DNA of 64,000 nucleotides from Serratia nevei (GCF_037948395.1 NZ_CP149940.1:682001-746000); one strand, 5' to 3'; numbered from the stretch's first letter, positions 20,447-34,109 are shown. The notes: generated from the letters alone by a model not told the origin. Made by a program: numbers and translations.

Positions 20447-21643
20447 ATGCAACGCCTGAGCCGGTTGTCACTGCGCATCAACCCCATCTTTGCCGCATTC
20501 CTGCTGATCGCTTTTCTCTCCGGCATCGCCGGCGCGTTGCTGACGCCGACGCTCAGCCTGTTTTTGACCTCCGAGGTCAAGGTGCGGCCGCTGTGGGTCG
20601 GCCTGTTTTACACCGCTAACGCCGTGGCCGGCATCGTGGTCAGCTTCCTGCTGGCCAAACGTTCTGACACCCGCGGCGACCGGCGCAGGCTGATCCTGCT
20701 GTGCTGCCTGATGGCGGTCGGCAACTGCCTGCTGTTCGCCTTTAACCGCGATTACCTGACGCTGATCACCGCCGGGGTGTTGATGGCGGCGATCGCCAAC
20801 ACCGCCATGCCGCAGATCTTCGCCCTGGCGCGGGAATACGCCGACAGCGAGGCGCGTGAAGTGGTGATGTTCAGCTCGGTGATGCGCGCCCAGCTTTCGC
20901 TGGCCTGGGTGATCGGCCCGCCGCTGTCGTTTGCGTTGGCGCTGAACTACGGCTTTACCGTGATGTTCCTGATCGCCGCCGCCACCTTCGCGGTTTGCGT
21001 GCTGCTGGTCGGATTCATGCTGCCTTCGGTGCCGCGCGCGGCGGATGGCGAAGGGTTGCGGGAAGGCGCTTCCGCGCCGATTGCGCCCGCCAGTGCCTGG
21101 CGCAATCGCGACGTGCGCTGGCTATTCATTGCCTCAATGCTGATGTGGACCTGCAACACCCTGTACATTATCGACATGCCGCTGTATATCACCGCCGATC
21201 TCGGCCTGCCGGAAGGGCTGGCCGGGGGGCTGATGGGCACCGCCGCCGGGCTGGAGATACCGGCAATGCTGCTGGCCGGTTATTACGTCAAACGCTTCGG
21301 CAAGCGCAACATGATGCTGCTGGCGGTGGCGGCGGGCGTGCTGTTTTATCTCGGGCTGATAGTGCTGGCGGCCAAGCCGGCCCTGATCGCGCTGCAGCTG
21401 CTCAACGCGGTGTTTATCGGCATCGTCGCCGGTATCGGCATGCTCTATTTTCAAGATTTGATGCCGGGCCGACCGGGCGCCGCCACCACGCTGTTCACCA
21501 ACAGTATTTCGACCGGGGTGATCCTGGCCGGGGTGCTGCAGGGGGCGCTGGTGGAGAACTTCGGTCATGGTTCGGTGTATTGGATGGCGGCGCTGTTGGC
21601 GCTGGCAGCGCTCTGGATGAGCGCCAAAGTGCGTGAAGTGTGA
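20447..21643 (+). CDS. setA: Sugar efflux transporter SetA (MFS)
   Basis: SetA exports glucose and lactose analogues by proton antiport. The 398-aa product is a typical 12-helix major facilitator of the SET subfamily. Conserved stretches include LFYTANAVAGIVVSFLLAKRSDTRGDRR (the loop 2-3 motif) and LMWTCNTLYIIDMPL. It lies directly after sgrS, as in E. coli where it is part of the sgrS stress locus. That position supports SetA over the paralogues SetB and SetC. Confidence 0.92.
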   Translation: MQRLSRLSLRINPIFAAFLLIAFLSGIAGALLTPTLSLFLTSEVKVRPLWVGLFYTANAVAGIVVSFLLAKRSDTRGDRRRLILLCCLMAVGNCLLFAFNRDYLTLITAGVLMAAIANTAMPQIFALAREYADSEAREVVMFSSVMRAQLSLAWVIGPPLSFALALNYGFTVMFLIAAATFAVCVLLVGFMLPSVPRAADGEGLREGASAPIAPASAWRNRDVRWLFIASMLMWTCNTLYIIDMPLYITADLGLPEGLAGGLMGTAAGLEIPAMLLAGYYVKRFGKRNMMLLAVAAGVLFYLGLIVLAAKPALIALQLLNAVFIGIVAGIGMLYFQDLMPGRPGAATTLFTNSISTGVILAGVLQGALVENFGHGSVYWMAALLALAALWMSAKVREV

Positions 21644-21787
21644 GGTCAAACGGCGGCATTCTTGATGCAAGTCATTGAGAAGGCTGAAACGGACGCCCAA
21701 GCTGAAGGCATATGGAGCGCGATCGTTGCGCCCACGCCCGTCTCGCTATTGAGACGCCGCCTTGTTGTTTAGAACAGTGGGAACGTT

Positions 21788-23260
21788 ATGGATAAACTCA
21801 CACCGCTCAAACCGCTTCCTTCCCTGTGCGCCCTCGCCGCCACGCTGATTATCTGGTTCCTCATTCCCGTGCCGGAGGGCGTTGCACCCAACGCCTGGCA
21901 GTTGCTGGCGCTGTTTATCGGCACCATCATCGCCATCATCGGCAAGGCGATGCCGATCGGCGCGGTCTCGGTGATCGCCATCGCCCTGGTGGCGGTGACC
22001 GGCGTCACCAACCCCGGCAAGCCGGGCGCCGCGCTGGACGACGCGCTCAGCGGCTTTTCCAACCAGCTGATCTGGCTGATCGGTTTTTCGATCATGATCT
22101 CCCTCAGCCTGAACAAAACCGGGCTGGGCGCGCGCATTGGCTACTACTTCATTTCGCTGTTTGGCAAAAAAACGCTGGGTATCGCCTATGCGCTGACGCT
22201 GGCGGAAACCACGCTGGCGCCGGTGACGCCGAGCAACACCGCACGCGGCGGGGGTATCATTCACCCGATCATGAAGTCGATCGCTGACAGCTTCGGTTCC
22301 AAACCCGAGCTCAATACCTCCGGTAAAATCGGTCGCTATCTGTCGCTGGTGAACTACAACATCAACCCGGTCACTTCGGCGATGTTTATCACCGCCACCG
22401 CGCCTAACCCGCTGATCGTCAGCCTGATTGCCAAAGGCACCCACGGCAGCTTCGAACTGTCCTGGTCGATGTGGGCAGTCGCCGCGCTGGTGCCGGGGCT
22501 GTGCTCGCTGATCGTGATGCCGTTGGTTATCTATCTGCTGTATCCGCCGGAGGTGAAGAGGACCCCGGACGCGCCGCGCTTCGCGCGCGAAAAACTGCAG
22601 GCGCTGGGGCCAGTGACGCTGCCGGAGAAAATCACCCTCGGGGTGTTCTCGCTGTTGCTGGTGCTGTGGGCCGGCATTCCGGCGATGATCTTCGGCCCGG
22701 CGCTGGCGGTCAATCCCACCACCGCGGCGCTGATCGGCCTGGCGGTGCTGTTGGCCACCGGCGTGCTGAGCTGGGAGGATGTGCTCAAGCATAAAGGTGC
22801 CTGGGACACCGTGGTGTGGTTCTCGGCGCTGGTGATGATGGCCAGCTTCCTCGGCAAGCTGGGGCTGATCGGCTGGCTGTCGCAAACCGTGGGCAACGGC
22901 ATCGACCATATGGGCATGAGCTGGGTGGGCGGCACGATCTTGCTGACCCTCATCTATTTGTATTCTCACTATTTCTTCGCCAGTACCACCGCGCACGTGA
23001 CGGCGATGTTCGCCGCCTTCTTCGCCGCCGGCATCGCGCTCGGCGCGCCGCCGGCGCTGCTGGGCCTGATCCTGGCGTTCTCTTCCTCGCTGATGATGTC
23101 GCTGACGCATTACGGCACCGGCACCGCGCCGATCATCTTCGGCTCCGGCTACGTGACGCTGGGGGAATGGTGGAAAGCGGGGCTGGTGATGAGCGTGGTT
23201 AACCTGCTGATTTGGATGCTGATCGGCGGGGCGTGGTGGAAGCTGTTGGGCTACTGGTGA
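21788..23260 (+). CDS. DASS-family (SLC13/CitT-like) anion permease
   Basis: The 490-aa product is a polytopic membrane protein with about 12 hydrophobic segments and two inverted-repeat signature regions: TPSNTARGGGIIHP and, near the C-terminus, SLTHYGTGTAPIIFGSGYV. These identify the divalent-anion:Na+ symporter / citrate-succinate-tartrate antiporter family (E. coli CitT, TtdT, YbhI). Likely substrates are C4-dicarboxylates or citrate, but sequence alone does not say which. It sits alone between setA and the leuD end and is not at this position in E. coli. No metabolic partner gene lies beside it. Confidence 0.85.
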   Translation: MDKLTPLKPLPSLCALAATLIIWFLIPVPEGVAPNAWQLLALFIGTIIAIIGKAMPIGAVSVIAIALVAVTGVTNPGKPGAALDDALSGFSNQLIWLIGFSIMISLSLNKTGLGARIGYYFISLFGKKTLGIAYALTLAETTLAPVTPSNTARGGGIIHPIMKSIADSFGSKPELNTSGKIGRYLSLVNYNINPVTSAMFITATAPNPLIVSLIAKGTHGSFELSWSMWAVAALVPGLCSLIVMPLVIYLLYPPEVKRTPDAPRFAREKLQALGPVTLPEKITLGVFSLLLVLWAGIPAMIFGPALAVNPTTAALIGLAVLLATGVLSWEDVLKHKGAWDTVVWFSALVMMASFLGKLGLIGWLSQTVGNGIDHMGMSWVGGTILLTLIYLYSHYFFASTTAHVTAMFAAFFAAGIALGAPPALLGLILAFSSSLMMSLTHYGTGTAPIIFGSGYVTLGEWWKAGLVMSVVNLLIWMLIGGAWWKLLGYW

Positions 23261-23268
23261 GGAAAATA

Positions 23269-23292
23269 TTCACCCGCCGGGCGGCGGGTGAA
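23269..23292 (-). terminator. leuABCD operon terminator
   Basis: The 10-bp perfect stem TTCACCCGCC/GGCGGGTGAA with a 4-nt loop is followed on the minus strand by ATATTTTCC. It lies just past the leuD stop and just past the stop of the convergent permease gene. Confidence 0.75.
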
Positions 23293-23297
23293 GGGGA

Positions 23298-23900
23298 TTA
23301 ATTCAGAAACGCCGGCTGCTGCGCTTCGTAGCGGGAGATGTCCGCTTCGTGCTGCAGCGTCAGGCCGATGCTGTCCAGCCCGTTGATCATGCAGTGGCGG
23401 CGGAAGCTGTCGATTTCGAACGGATAGCTTTTTCCGCCGGCGTTGACCGTCTGGTTCTCCAGATCCACCACGAACTCCGTCCCTTCGTTGGCGCCGACCA
23501 GGTTGAACAGCTCATCCACCTGCTGCTCGCTCAGCGTCACCGGCAACAGCTGGTTATTGAACGAGTTGCCGTAGAAAATATCGGCGAAGCTCGGCGCGAT
23601 CACCACTTTGAACCCGTAATCGGTCAGCGCCCAGGGCGCGTGTTCGCGCGAGGAACCGCAGCCGAAGTTCTCGCGCGCCAGCAGGATGCTCGCGCCTTTA
23701 TAGCGCGGTTTATTCAGCACGAACTCCGGGTTCGGCTGTTGGCCGGCGTCGTCGAGGAAGCGCCAATCGTTGAACAGGTGCTGGCCGAAGCCGGTACGGG
23801 TCACCTTCTGCAAAAACTGCTTGGGAATAATGGCGTCGGTGTCGACGTTGGCCGCATCCAAAGGCACCACTAAGCCGGTATGTTGAGTAAATTTAGCCAC
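23298..23900 (-). CDS. leuD: 3-isopropylmalate dehydratase small subunit LeuD (GTG start)
   Basis: With LeuC, LeuD isomerises 2-isopropylmalate to 3-isopropylmalate in leucine synthesis. The 200-aa product carries the swivel-domain signature [16 protein letters not shown] and the [12 protein letters not shown] start region. Translation begins at GTG 23900, with AAGGGG upstream; [15 protein letters not shown] aligns with E. coli. It follows leuC by 9 bp and is last in the leuABCD operon. Confidence 0.97.
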   Translation of the reverse strand: MAKFTQHTGLVVPLDAANVDTDAIIPKQFLQKVTRTGFGQHLFNDWRFLDDAGQQPNPEFVLNKPRYKGASILLARENFGCGSSREHAPWALTDYGFKVVIAPSFADIFYGNSFNNQLLPVTLSEQQVDELFNLVGANEGTEFVVDLENQTVNAGGKSYPFEIDSFRRHCMINGLDSIGLTLQHEADISRYEAQQPAFLN

Positions 23901-23909
23901 GTTAGCCCC

Positions 23910-27980
<4,071 letters not shown>

Positions 27981-28017
27981 CGGTGCATTCCTTATCGTGT
28001 TGATTTCACGCTAAGCG

Positions 28018-28050
28018 GGCAAAAAAAAACCCGCGCAGTAGCGCGGGTTT
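28018..28050 (-). terminator. leu operon attenuator terminator
   Basis: On the minus strand the 7-bp stem CCCGCGC/GCGCGGG, extended by three A-T pairs, has a 4-nt loop and runs into nine Us. It lies between the leuL stop and the leuA start and is the expected attenuation terminator. Confidence 0.9.
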
Positions 28051-28070
28051 CTTATGGGTGATCGGCTGAG

Positions 28071-28154
28071 TCAGCTCCGAACTTCGTCCACAGGCATACC
28101 GCGCAAACAAGATGCGTTAAGTAGTAGGCCTAGTAGACGGTGAGTACGGATCAT
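28071..28154 (-). CDS. leuL: leu operon leader peptide LeuL
   Basis: The 27-aa peptide reads MIRTHRLLGLLLNASCLRG then eight more residues. It resembles E. coli LeuL (MTHIVRFIGLLLLNASSLRG) and has five leucines in six positions. Four of the five are the rare codon CTA, the feature that makes ribosome stalling sensitive to charged tRNA-Leu. The attenuator follows at 28018-28050. Confidence 0.88.
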   Translation of the reverse strand: MIRTHRLLGLLLNASCLRGMPVDEVRS

Positions 28155-28852
28155 AAGGGTTCAGCTTCTCTTAAATGGGGTGTCTGCCTAATTTGATACG
28201 TGATTGCCCTGGCGATGTCAACACCTGATTGAATGCGGGGACAATGCATCGGCGAATCGGCCGAACAGAGGATCATGCGGCAAAAAAGCGACGCCCTAGA
28301 GAAAAAACGGGGCCAGTTTGCGTGCTGCTTAGCATAAACGAATCGAATATATACTGCGCTAATTGCTTCTGGATTTCGTTGCGTTAAGATTTGTGATGAA
28401 AAAATAAGAGGAATTAATCACGGGGGGCAATAAAATAACATTTTTAATACAAATGATTTAAATTGAATTCATATGATTAATCGATTGTTTTAGTCATAAT
28501 ATAACAAAATAATGCGTTTTTACACAAAGTGAGCGGTGTTTTTAGATGGTTTGATTGCTTATGATGTGTTTCTATAGTTTGTCTCATACTGTGCGGTTAG
28601 GTTGTTTAATTGTCTTAATCATTGTTGATACCTAATTATTAGTACCACCCAGGTGGCATTCTTCCCGCTGACGGGAGAAGCTGCTGACATGTATTCCACA
28701 TACGACTTATATCGTGACGATAACACGAGGTTTTTTATCGGCTGATGGCGGTAATGGCAGGATTTGTCGTGCAAAGATAAGACAATGCGGCGTTTCATTG
28801 TTTGTCGAGCACAAGGATTAGATTATCTACACAGGATTTAGTGGAGTGAAAT
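28155..28852. other. AT-rich leuL-leuO spacer
   Basis: This roughly 700-bp spacer between the divergent leu leader and leuO is far richer in A and T than the surrounding genes, particularly 28340-28640. In E. coli the equivalent region is bound by H-NS and LeuO. It must hold the leu and leuO promoters, which I did not resolve. Near 28666-28745 there are two short inverted repeats and a possible 18-codon upstream frame (see separate entry). No other gene is visible. Confidence 0.7.
28689..28745 (+). CDS. Possible upstream open frame in the leuO leader
   Basis: An ATG at 28689 opens an 18-codon frame (MYSTYDLYRDDNTRFFIG) ending at TGA 28743-28745, about 107 bp upstream of leuO on the same strand. 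A GGGAG lies ahead, 11-12 nt from the ATG, which is rather far. A hairpin-forming CTTCCCG/CGGGAGAAG overlaps that ribosome-binding site. It could be a leader peptide or chance; I cannot tell from one sequence. Confidence 0.25.
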   Translation: MYSTYDLYRDDNTRFFIG

Positions 28853-29800
28853 ATGGCTGAATATGATTCAGAAATCGCCATGGTCAAAGAGCCGGCGGAG
28901 ATTCATTTGCGCAGCGTCGATCTTAATTTGCTGACGGTGTTTGACGCCGTGATGCAAATGCAAAATATTACGCGAGCCGCTAATTCGTTAGGGATGTCGC
29001 AGCCGGCGGTGAGCAACGCGGTGGCGCGCCTGAAGGTGATGTTCAACGATGAGCTTTTCGTGCGTTGCGGGCGCGGGATCCAGCCCACCATGCGGGCCAG
29101 GCAGCTTTTTGGGCCGGTGCGGCAAGCGCTGCAGCTGGTGCAAAATGAGTTGCCGGGCGCCGAGTTCGAACCGCTGACCAGCACGCGAGCGTTCTCCCTG
29201 TCGCTGTGCAGCCCGCTCGATTTGCGTCTGGGCGCCGGGATAATCAATCACGTCAAACAGATCGCGCCGCAGCTTAACCTGCAAATAAAGTCGTACATCA
29301 ACAATAATATTGAGCATCAATTGCGTTATCAGGACGTCGAGTTTGTCATCGGCTACAGCCGTTTCGAATCGGCGGAGTTTCGCAGCCTGGCGATGTTCGA
29401 CGACGAATTAGTGCTGGCGGTTGCGCAGGCGCATCCGAGAATAGGCGAGGAAGTGACGCCGGAGCACATGCTGGCCGAGCAGCACGCTGCGGTTTCCCTG
29501 GAGAGTTTTGGATCGTTCAGTAAACCTTTTTATTTAGAGGAGCCGATGCTGCGCGCTGTGACGCAACAGTGCACTGATCTCTACAGCGTGTTGAATATGG
29601 TGTCGCAAACGGAAATGGTGGCGATTGCGCCCGCTTGGTTGGTGCGACAGCAGACGGAAGCGTTGAAAATAAAGGCGGTTCCTTTATGTGGCAACGAGAA
29701 TAAAGCCACCTGCTATCTCTCCTGGCATGAATCCTCCGAGCGGGATAAAGGCCACCAGTGGATGAAATCCGTCCTGATTGAGGCGGGTAACCCAAAGTAA
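28853..29800 (+). CDS. leuO: LysR-type transcriptional regulator LeuO
   Basis: LeuO is a global regulator that antagonises H-NS and controls leuABCD among other targets. The 315-aa product has an N-terminal winged helix-turn-helix (about residues 22-85: VDLNLLTVFDAVMQMQNITRAA then QPAVSNAVARLK) and a C-terminal LysR effector-binding domain. The end CYLSWHESSERDKGHQWM matches E. coli LeuO closely, while the middle is more divergent. GTGGAGTG precedes the ATG. It is divergent from leuL-leuABCD, as in E. coli. Confidence 0.95.
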   Translation: MAEYDSEIAMVKEPAEIHLRSVDLNLLTVFDAVMQMQNITRAANSLGMSQPAVSNAVARLKVMFNDELFVRCGRGIQPTMRARQLFGPVRQALQLVQNELPGAEFEPLTSTRAFSLSLCSPLDLRLGAGIINHVKQIAPQLNLQIKSYINNNIEHQLRYQDVEFVIGYSRFESAEFRSLAMFDDELVLAVAQAHPRIGEEVTPEHMLAEQHAAVSLESFGSFSKPFYLEEPMLRAVTQQCTDLYSVLNMVSQTEMVAIAPAWLVRQQTEALKIKAVPLCGNENKATCYLSWHESSERDKGHQWMKSVLIEAGNPK

Positions 29801-30266
29801 AGCGATAAAGAATGGGAGCCACATAAAGATAATATTCAACTGAGCGTTTTTTTCTCATGATAAAAACTAAGAACTATCTGTGTTTTTATTAAGATGTTTC
29901 TTGGTTTTACGGCGATAAAATAACTTATTTTCAGAGTGAGTTTGTTCGTTCAGCAAAAATAATTAATATAAATTAATATTCTGATTTTTACTTTCCGGCT
30001 GGTATTTTAAACTAACTCGATGCGGCGGCCCGGATGGGCCGCGTTTTATTGCCATCAGCAAACCTTTTCCTCCCCGTTTTGTCCAACCAATGAAAGTGCG
30101 GAAGCCGGACTGAGTTTTGGCTCACACTTCTACGCTGAAATCGCTTTTCCCCCTGCCTGAGACTAGGTAGACTGCGCAGAAAAAAGTAAACACGTGTAAG
30201 CTGAGATGAGGGCCGTAAGGCGTCGTTCCGGCTTAACTGTTTGATTCATTTCAGGCTTAGAGCACT
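29801..30266. other. Spacer between leuO and the acyl-CoA ligase gene
   Basis: This 466-bp stretch has no convincing coding frame. Its first half is AT-rich. It contains the terminator-like hairpin at 30025-30050 and must include the promoter of the ligase gene that starts at 30267; no clear sigma-70 hexamers stand out. Confidence 0.6.
30025..30050 (+). terminator. Probable leuO terminator
   Basis: The 7-bp perfect stem GCGGCCC/GGGCCGC with loop GGAT is followed by GTTTTATT. It lies about 225 bp past the leuO stop. Confidence 0.65.
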
Positions 30267-32075
30267 ATGATCACTAATCTGCTGCAATACCATTTGATCC
30301 ATCGTATACAGCATCAAATCATCCACCGCGCCGATCGCACAGCTTTTCGCCAATGGTCGCCCAACGGCGAGTTGCAGCTGACCTGGGGAGAGGCCGCCAC
30401 TCGTATTGATTGCATTGCCGCCGGGTTGCTGGGGCTGGGCGTCGAAGTGCAAGAACGCATCGGTATTTTCGCCAATAACACGATGGCCTGGGCGTTGACC
30501 GATCTCGCTATCCTTCACCTGCGCGGCATCAGCGTTCCGCTCTATTCCACCAATACGCCGGCACAGGCGGCGTTCATCACCAACGACGCCGACATCCGTA
30601 TACTGTTCGTCGGCGAGCAGGCGCAGCTTGACGCCGCCATCGCGCTGCGCGGCGTCTGCCCGCAGCTGCGTCATATTGTCGTCTTCGACGAGGGGGCCGA
30701 TCTGCGCGGCTGCGAGATCGCACAGCATCTGAGCACCTTCGAGCGCGCTGCCGATCCGGCGACTTTTGCCGCTCAACGCCAGCAGCGTATTGAAGAGTGC
30801 GACCTGCAGGATCTCTTCACCCTGATCTATACCTCGGGCACTACCGGCGAGCCGAAAGGAGTGATGCTGGACTACCGCAACCTGGCGGCGCAGCTCTACC
30901 TTCATGATGAAAGGCTGACGGTCGGCGAAGAAGATGTGTCGCTCAGCTTCCTGCCGCTGTCGCACGTTTTTGAGCGGGCCTGGAGCTTCTTTGTGATGCA
31001 TTCCGGCGCGCAGAACGTTTTCCTGCCGAACACCGACTGGGTGCGGGAAGCGATGGGGCAGGTCCGCCCGACGCTGATGTGTGCGGTGCCGCGTTTCTAC
31101 GAGAAGATTTTCAGCGCGGTGCACGAAAAAGTGGCGCGCGCCCCTTGGCTGCGCCGTGCGTTGTTCCACTGGGCGATCGTCTGCGGCGAGCGCAAATTCC
31201 TGCAGGAGCGCGCCGGCAAACCGTTGGGCAAAGTGTTCGACTTCACCCACCGCTGGGCCGATAAGCTGGTGTTGAGCAAGCTGCGCGGTATCCTCGGCGG
31301 CCGGGTGCGCTTTTTGCCGGCGGCGGGCGCCAAGCTGGACGACAATGTGATCCTGTTTTTCCAGGCGATGGGCGTCAACATCAAGTACGGTTACGGCATG
31401 ACCGAAACCTGTGCGACCGTCTCCTGCTGGGAAGAGGGGCATTTCCGCTTCGGCTCCATCGGTAAACCGCTGCCGGAGGTCGAGGTGCGCATTGGCGAGG
31501 AAAATGAAATCCAGGTGCGCGGGCCGATTGTGATGCGCGGCTATTTCAACAAACCTTTGGAAACCGCCGCGACCTTTACCGAGGACGGCTGGCTGAAAAC
31601 CGGCGACGCCGGGGCGATCGATGAAGAGGGCAACCTGTTCATCACCGAACGCCTGAAGGATTTGATGAAAACCTCCGGCGGCAAATATATCGCGCCGCAG
31701 ATGCTGGAAGGCACGCTGGCGCAGGATCGCTTTATCGAGCAGGTGGCGATCATCGCCGATGCGCGTAAATTCGTTTCCGCGCTGATCGTGCCGTGCTTTG
31801 AGTCTTTGGAAGAGTACGCGAAGTCAGTGAACCTGAAATACCAGGATCGCCTGGAACTGCTGCGCAACGGCGAAATCCTCGAGATGTTCGAAAAGCGCCT
31901 GCGCGAGATGCAAAAGGAGCTGGCGCGCTTCGAACAGGTGAAGAAGTTCACGCTGCTGCCGGCGGCCTTTTCGATGGAGCTGGGGGAGTTGACGCCAACG
32001 CTGAAGCTGCGCCGTAAAGTGATCCTGCAGCGCTATCAGCGTGAAATCGACTCGATGTACCAGGAACAGGCCTGA
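30267..32075 (+). CDS. AMP-forming long-chain acyl-CoA synthetase (FadD15-like)
   Basis: The 602-aa product is a full-length member of the ANL adenylating superfamily. It has the AMP/ATP P-loop TLIYTSGTTGEPKGVML (about residues 185-201), FLPLSHVFERAW, the YGYGMTETCATVSCW adenine-binding motif, DGWLKTGDAGAIDEEG and the catalytic-lysine region KTSGGKYIAPQMLE. The pattern fits the long-chain fatty-acid:CoA ligase group (FadD15/ACSL type) rather than acetyl-CoA synthetase. It has no signal or membrane segment. E. coli lacks it at this locus; here it stands alone between leuO and ilvI with its own terminator. Its physiological substrate is not deducible. Confidence 0.85.
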   Translation: MITNLLQYHLIHRIQHQIIHRADRTAFRQWSPNGELQLTWGEAATRIDCIAAGLLGLGVEVQERIGIFANNTMAWALTDLAILHLRGISVPLYSTNTPAQAAFITNDADIRILFVGEQAQLDAAIALRGVCPQLRHIVVFDEGADLRGCEIAQHLSTFERAADPATFAAQRQQRIEECDLQDLFTLIYTSGTTGEPKGVMLDYRNLAAQLYLHDERLTVGEEDVSLSFLPLSHVFERAWSFFVMHSGAQNVFLPNTDWVREAMGQVRPTLMCAVPRFYEKIFSAVHEKVARAPWLRRALFHWAIVCGERKFLQERAGKPLGKVFDFTHRWADKLVLSKLRGILGGRVRFLPAAGAKLDDNVILFFQAMGVNIKYGYGMTETCATVSCWEEGHFRFGSIGKPLPEVEVRIGEENEIQVRGPIVMRGYFNKPLETAATFTEDGWLKTGDAGAIDEEGNLFITERLKDLMKTSGGKYIAPQMLEGTLAQDRFIEQVAIIADARKFVSALIVPCFESLEEYAKSVNLKYQDRLELLRNGEILEMFEKRLREMQKELARFEQVKKFTLLPAAFSMELGELTPTLKLRRKVILQRYQREIDSMYQEQA

Positions 32076-32388
32076 CGCCGCCGGGCCATGTGCCCGGCCA
32101 AAAAAGCGGCATATCCTTCACCTGATTTAGTTCTGTAATTTCCCGCCTGTTCGAAACAATGCCTAGCCTGACAACCCCGAGGCTAGCGCATTGTTTTTAT
32201 AAAGCCGCGATCTCCAGCCGCTTGGCAATAACCCCGCTACCGTTAAGCCATTTTGCCGTTTGCCTGCCCCATATTCTGACGTTATGTTAATTCGATAGCG
32301 ACAACCCATAAAAACTTTGGGGCATTGCCCCGCAGCAGGCGCTACGTTCCGGCGCCAGAGAAGAATAAGCAAGCCTGGAGGCAAACCC
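32076..32388. other. Spacer upstream of ilvI
   Basis: The 313-bp gap contains the long inverted-repeat terminator at 32156-32199, then about 190 bp that should hold the ilvIH promoter. In E. coli this region binds several Lrp dimers. I see no leader peptide with runs of branched-chain codons, consistent with Lrp rather than attenuation control. Confidence 0.6.
32156..32199 (+). terminator. Strong terminator after the acyl-CoA ligase gene
   Basis: AACAATGC-CTAGCCT pairs with AGGCTAG-C-GCATTGTT, a 15-bp stem with one bulged base and a 10-nt loop. It runs directly into TTTTTAT. It should isolate ilvIH from upstream transcription. Confidence 0.8.
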
Positions 32389-34107
32389 ATGGAGATGTTG
32401 TCAGGAGCCGAGATGGTCGTCCGATCGTTGATCGATCAGGGCGTTAAGCATGTATTCGGCTACCCCGGCGGGGCGGTGCTCGATATCTACGACGCCCTGC
32501 ATACGGTAGGAGGGATCGATCATATTCTGGTGCGCCACGAGCAGGGGGCGGTGCACATGGCCGACGGCTACGCGCGCGCCACCGGTGAAGTGGGCGTGGT
32601 GCTGGTGACCTCCGGCCCCGGCGCTACCAACGCCATTACCGGCATCGCCACCGCCTACATGGACTCGATCCCGATGGTGGTGCTGTCGGGGCAGGTGCCC
32701 AGCTCGCTGATCGGCTACGACGCCTTCCAGGAGTGCGATATGGTGGGGATTTCTCGCCCGGTGGTGAAGCACAGCTTCCTGGTAAAACGCACCGAAGACA
32801 TCCCGGCGGTGTTGAAGAAGGCGTTCTACCTGGCTTCCAGCGGCCGCCCCGGCCCGGTGGTGATCGATCTGCCGAAAGATATCGTCGGCCCGGCGGTGCG
32901 GATGCCTTATGCCTACCCGCAGGACGTGAGCATGCGTTCTTATAACCCGACGGTGCAGGGCCACCGCGGGCAGATCAAACGCGCGTTGCAAACCATTCTG
33001 GCGGCCAAAAAGCCGGTGATGTACGTCGGCGGCGGCGCGATCAACGCCGGCTGCGAAGCCGAACTGTTGGCGTTGGCGGAGCAGCTGAACCTGCCGGTGA
33101 CCAGCAGCCTGATGGGATTGGGCGCTTTCCCAGGCACCCATCGCCAGAGCGTCGGCATGCTCGGCATGCACGGCACCTATGAAGCCAACAAAACCATGCA
33201 CCATGCCGACGTGATCTTCGCCGTCGGCGTGCGTTTCGACGATCGCACCACCAATAACCTCGCTAAATACTGCCCGGATGCCACCGTGCTGCACATCGAT
33301 ATCGATCCGACCTCGATTTCCAAAACGGTGGATGCCGATATACCGATCGTCGGCGATGCCAAACAGGTGCTGGTGCAGATGCTGGAGCTGCTGGCGCAGG
33401 ACGAGAAAGCGCAGGATCACGATGCGCTGCGCGATTGGTGGCAGTCTATCGAGCAGTGGCGTGCCCGCGACTGTCTGGGTTACGACAAGCACAGCGGCAC
33501 CATCAAGCCGCAGGCGGTGATCGAAACCCTGCACCGCCTGACCAAAGGCGACGCCTATGTCACCTCGGACGTGGGCCAGCACCAGATGTTCGCCGCGCTC
33601 TATTATCCATTCGACAAACCGCGCCGCTGGATCAACTCCGGCGGCCTCGGCACCATGGGCTTCGGTTTGCCGGCGGCATTGGGCGTCAAGCTGGCGCTGC
33701 CGGAGGAAACCGTGGTGTGCGTGACCGGCGACGGCAGCATTCAGATGAACATTCAGGAGCTGTCCACCGCGCTGCAATATAACCTGCCGGTGGTGGTGGT
33801 GAACCTCAACAACCGCTATCTGGGCATGGTGAAGCAGTGGCAGGACATGATTTATTCCGGCCGTCACTCGCAGTCCTACATGGATTCTCTGCCGGACTTC
33901 GTCAAGTTGGCCGAGGCTTACGGCCATGTCGGTATCGCCATCCGCACGCCGGATGAGCTGGAAAGCAAGCTGGCGCAGGCGCTGGCGGAAAAAGAGCGGC
34001 TGGTGTTCGTCGACGTGACCGTCGATGAAACCGAACATGTTTACCCGATGCAGATCCGCGGTGGAAGCATGGACGAAATGTGGCTTAGCAAAACGGAGAG
34101 GACCTGA
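32389..34107 (+). CDS. ilvI: Acetolactate synthase isozyme III catalytic subunit IlvI
   Basis: IlvI is the ThDP- and FAD-dependent large subunit of AHAS III, acting at the first step of valine/leucine/isoleucine synthesis. The 572-aa product (E. coli 574) starts [20 protein letters not shown] and has the catalytic Glu in [13 protein letters not shown] (about residue 50). It also has [11 protein letters not shown] and the ThDP/Mg motif [12 protein letters not shown]. The open frame extends 24 codons upstream, but CTGGAGG ahead of the ATG at 32389 and family alignment fix the start. It is followed after 2 bp by ilvH. Confidence 0.97.
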   Translation: MEMLSGAEMVVRSLIDQGVKHVFGYPGGAVLDIYDALHTVGGIDHILVRHEQGAVHMADGYARATGEVGVVLVTSGPGATNAITGIATAYMDSIPMVVLSGQVPSSLIGYDAFQECDMVGISRPVVKHSFLVKRTEDIPAVLKKAFYLASSGRPGPVVIDLPKDIVGPAVRMPYAYPQDVSMRSYNPTVQGHRGQIKRALQTILAAKKPVMYVGGGAINAGCEAELLALAEQLNLPVTSSLMGLGAFPGTHRQSVGMLGMHGTYEANKTMHHADVIFAVGVRFDDRTTNNLAKYCPDATVLHIDIDPTSISKTVDADIPIVGDAKQVLVQMLELLAQDEKAQDHDALRDWWQSIEQWRARDCLGYDKHSGTIKPQAVIETLHRLTKGDAYVTSDVGQHQMFAALYYPFDKPRRWINSGGLGTMGFGLPAALGVKLALPEETVVCVTGDGSIQMNIQELSTALQYNLPVVVVNLNNRYLGMVKQWQDMIYSGRHSQSYMDSLPDFVKLAEAYGHVGIAIRTPDELESKLAQALAEKERLVFVDVTVDETEHVYPMQIRGGSMDEMWLSKTERT

Positions 34108-34109
34108 TC

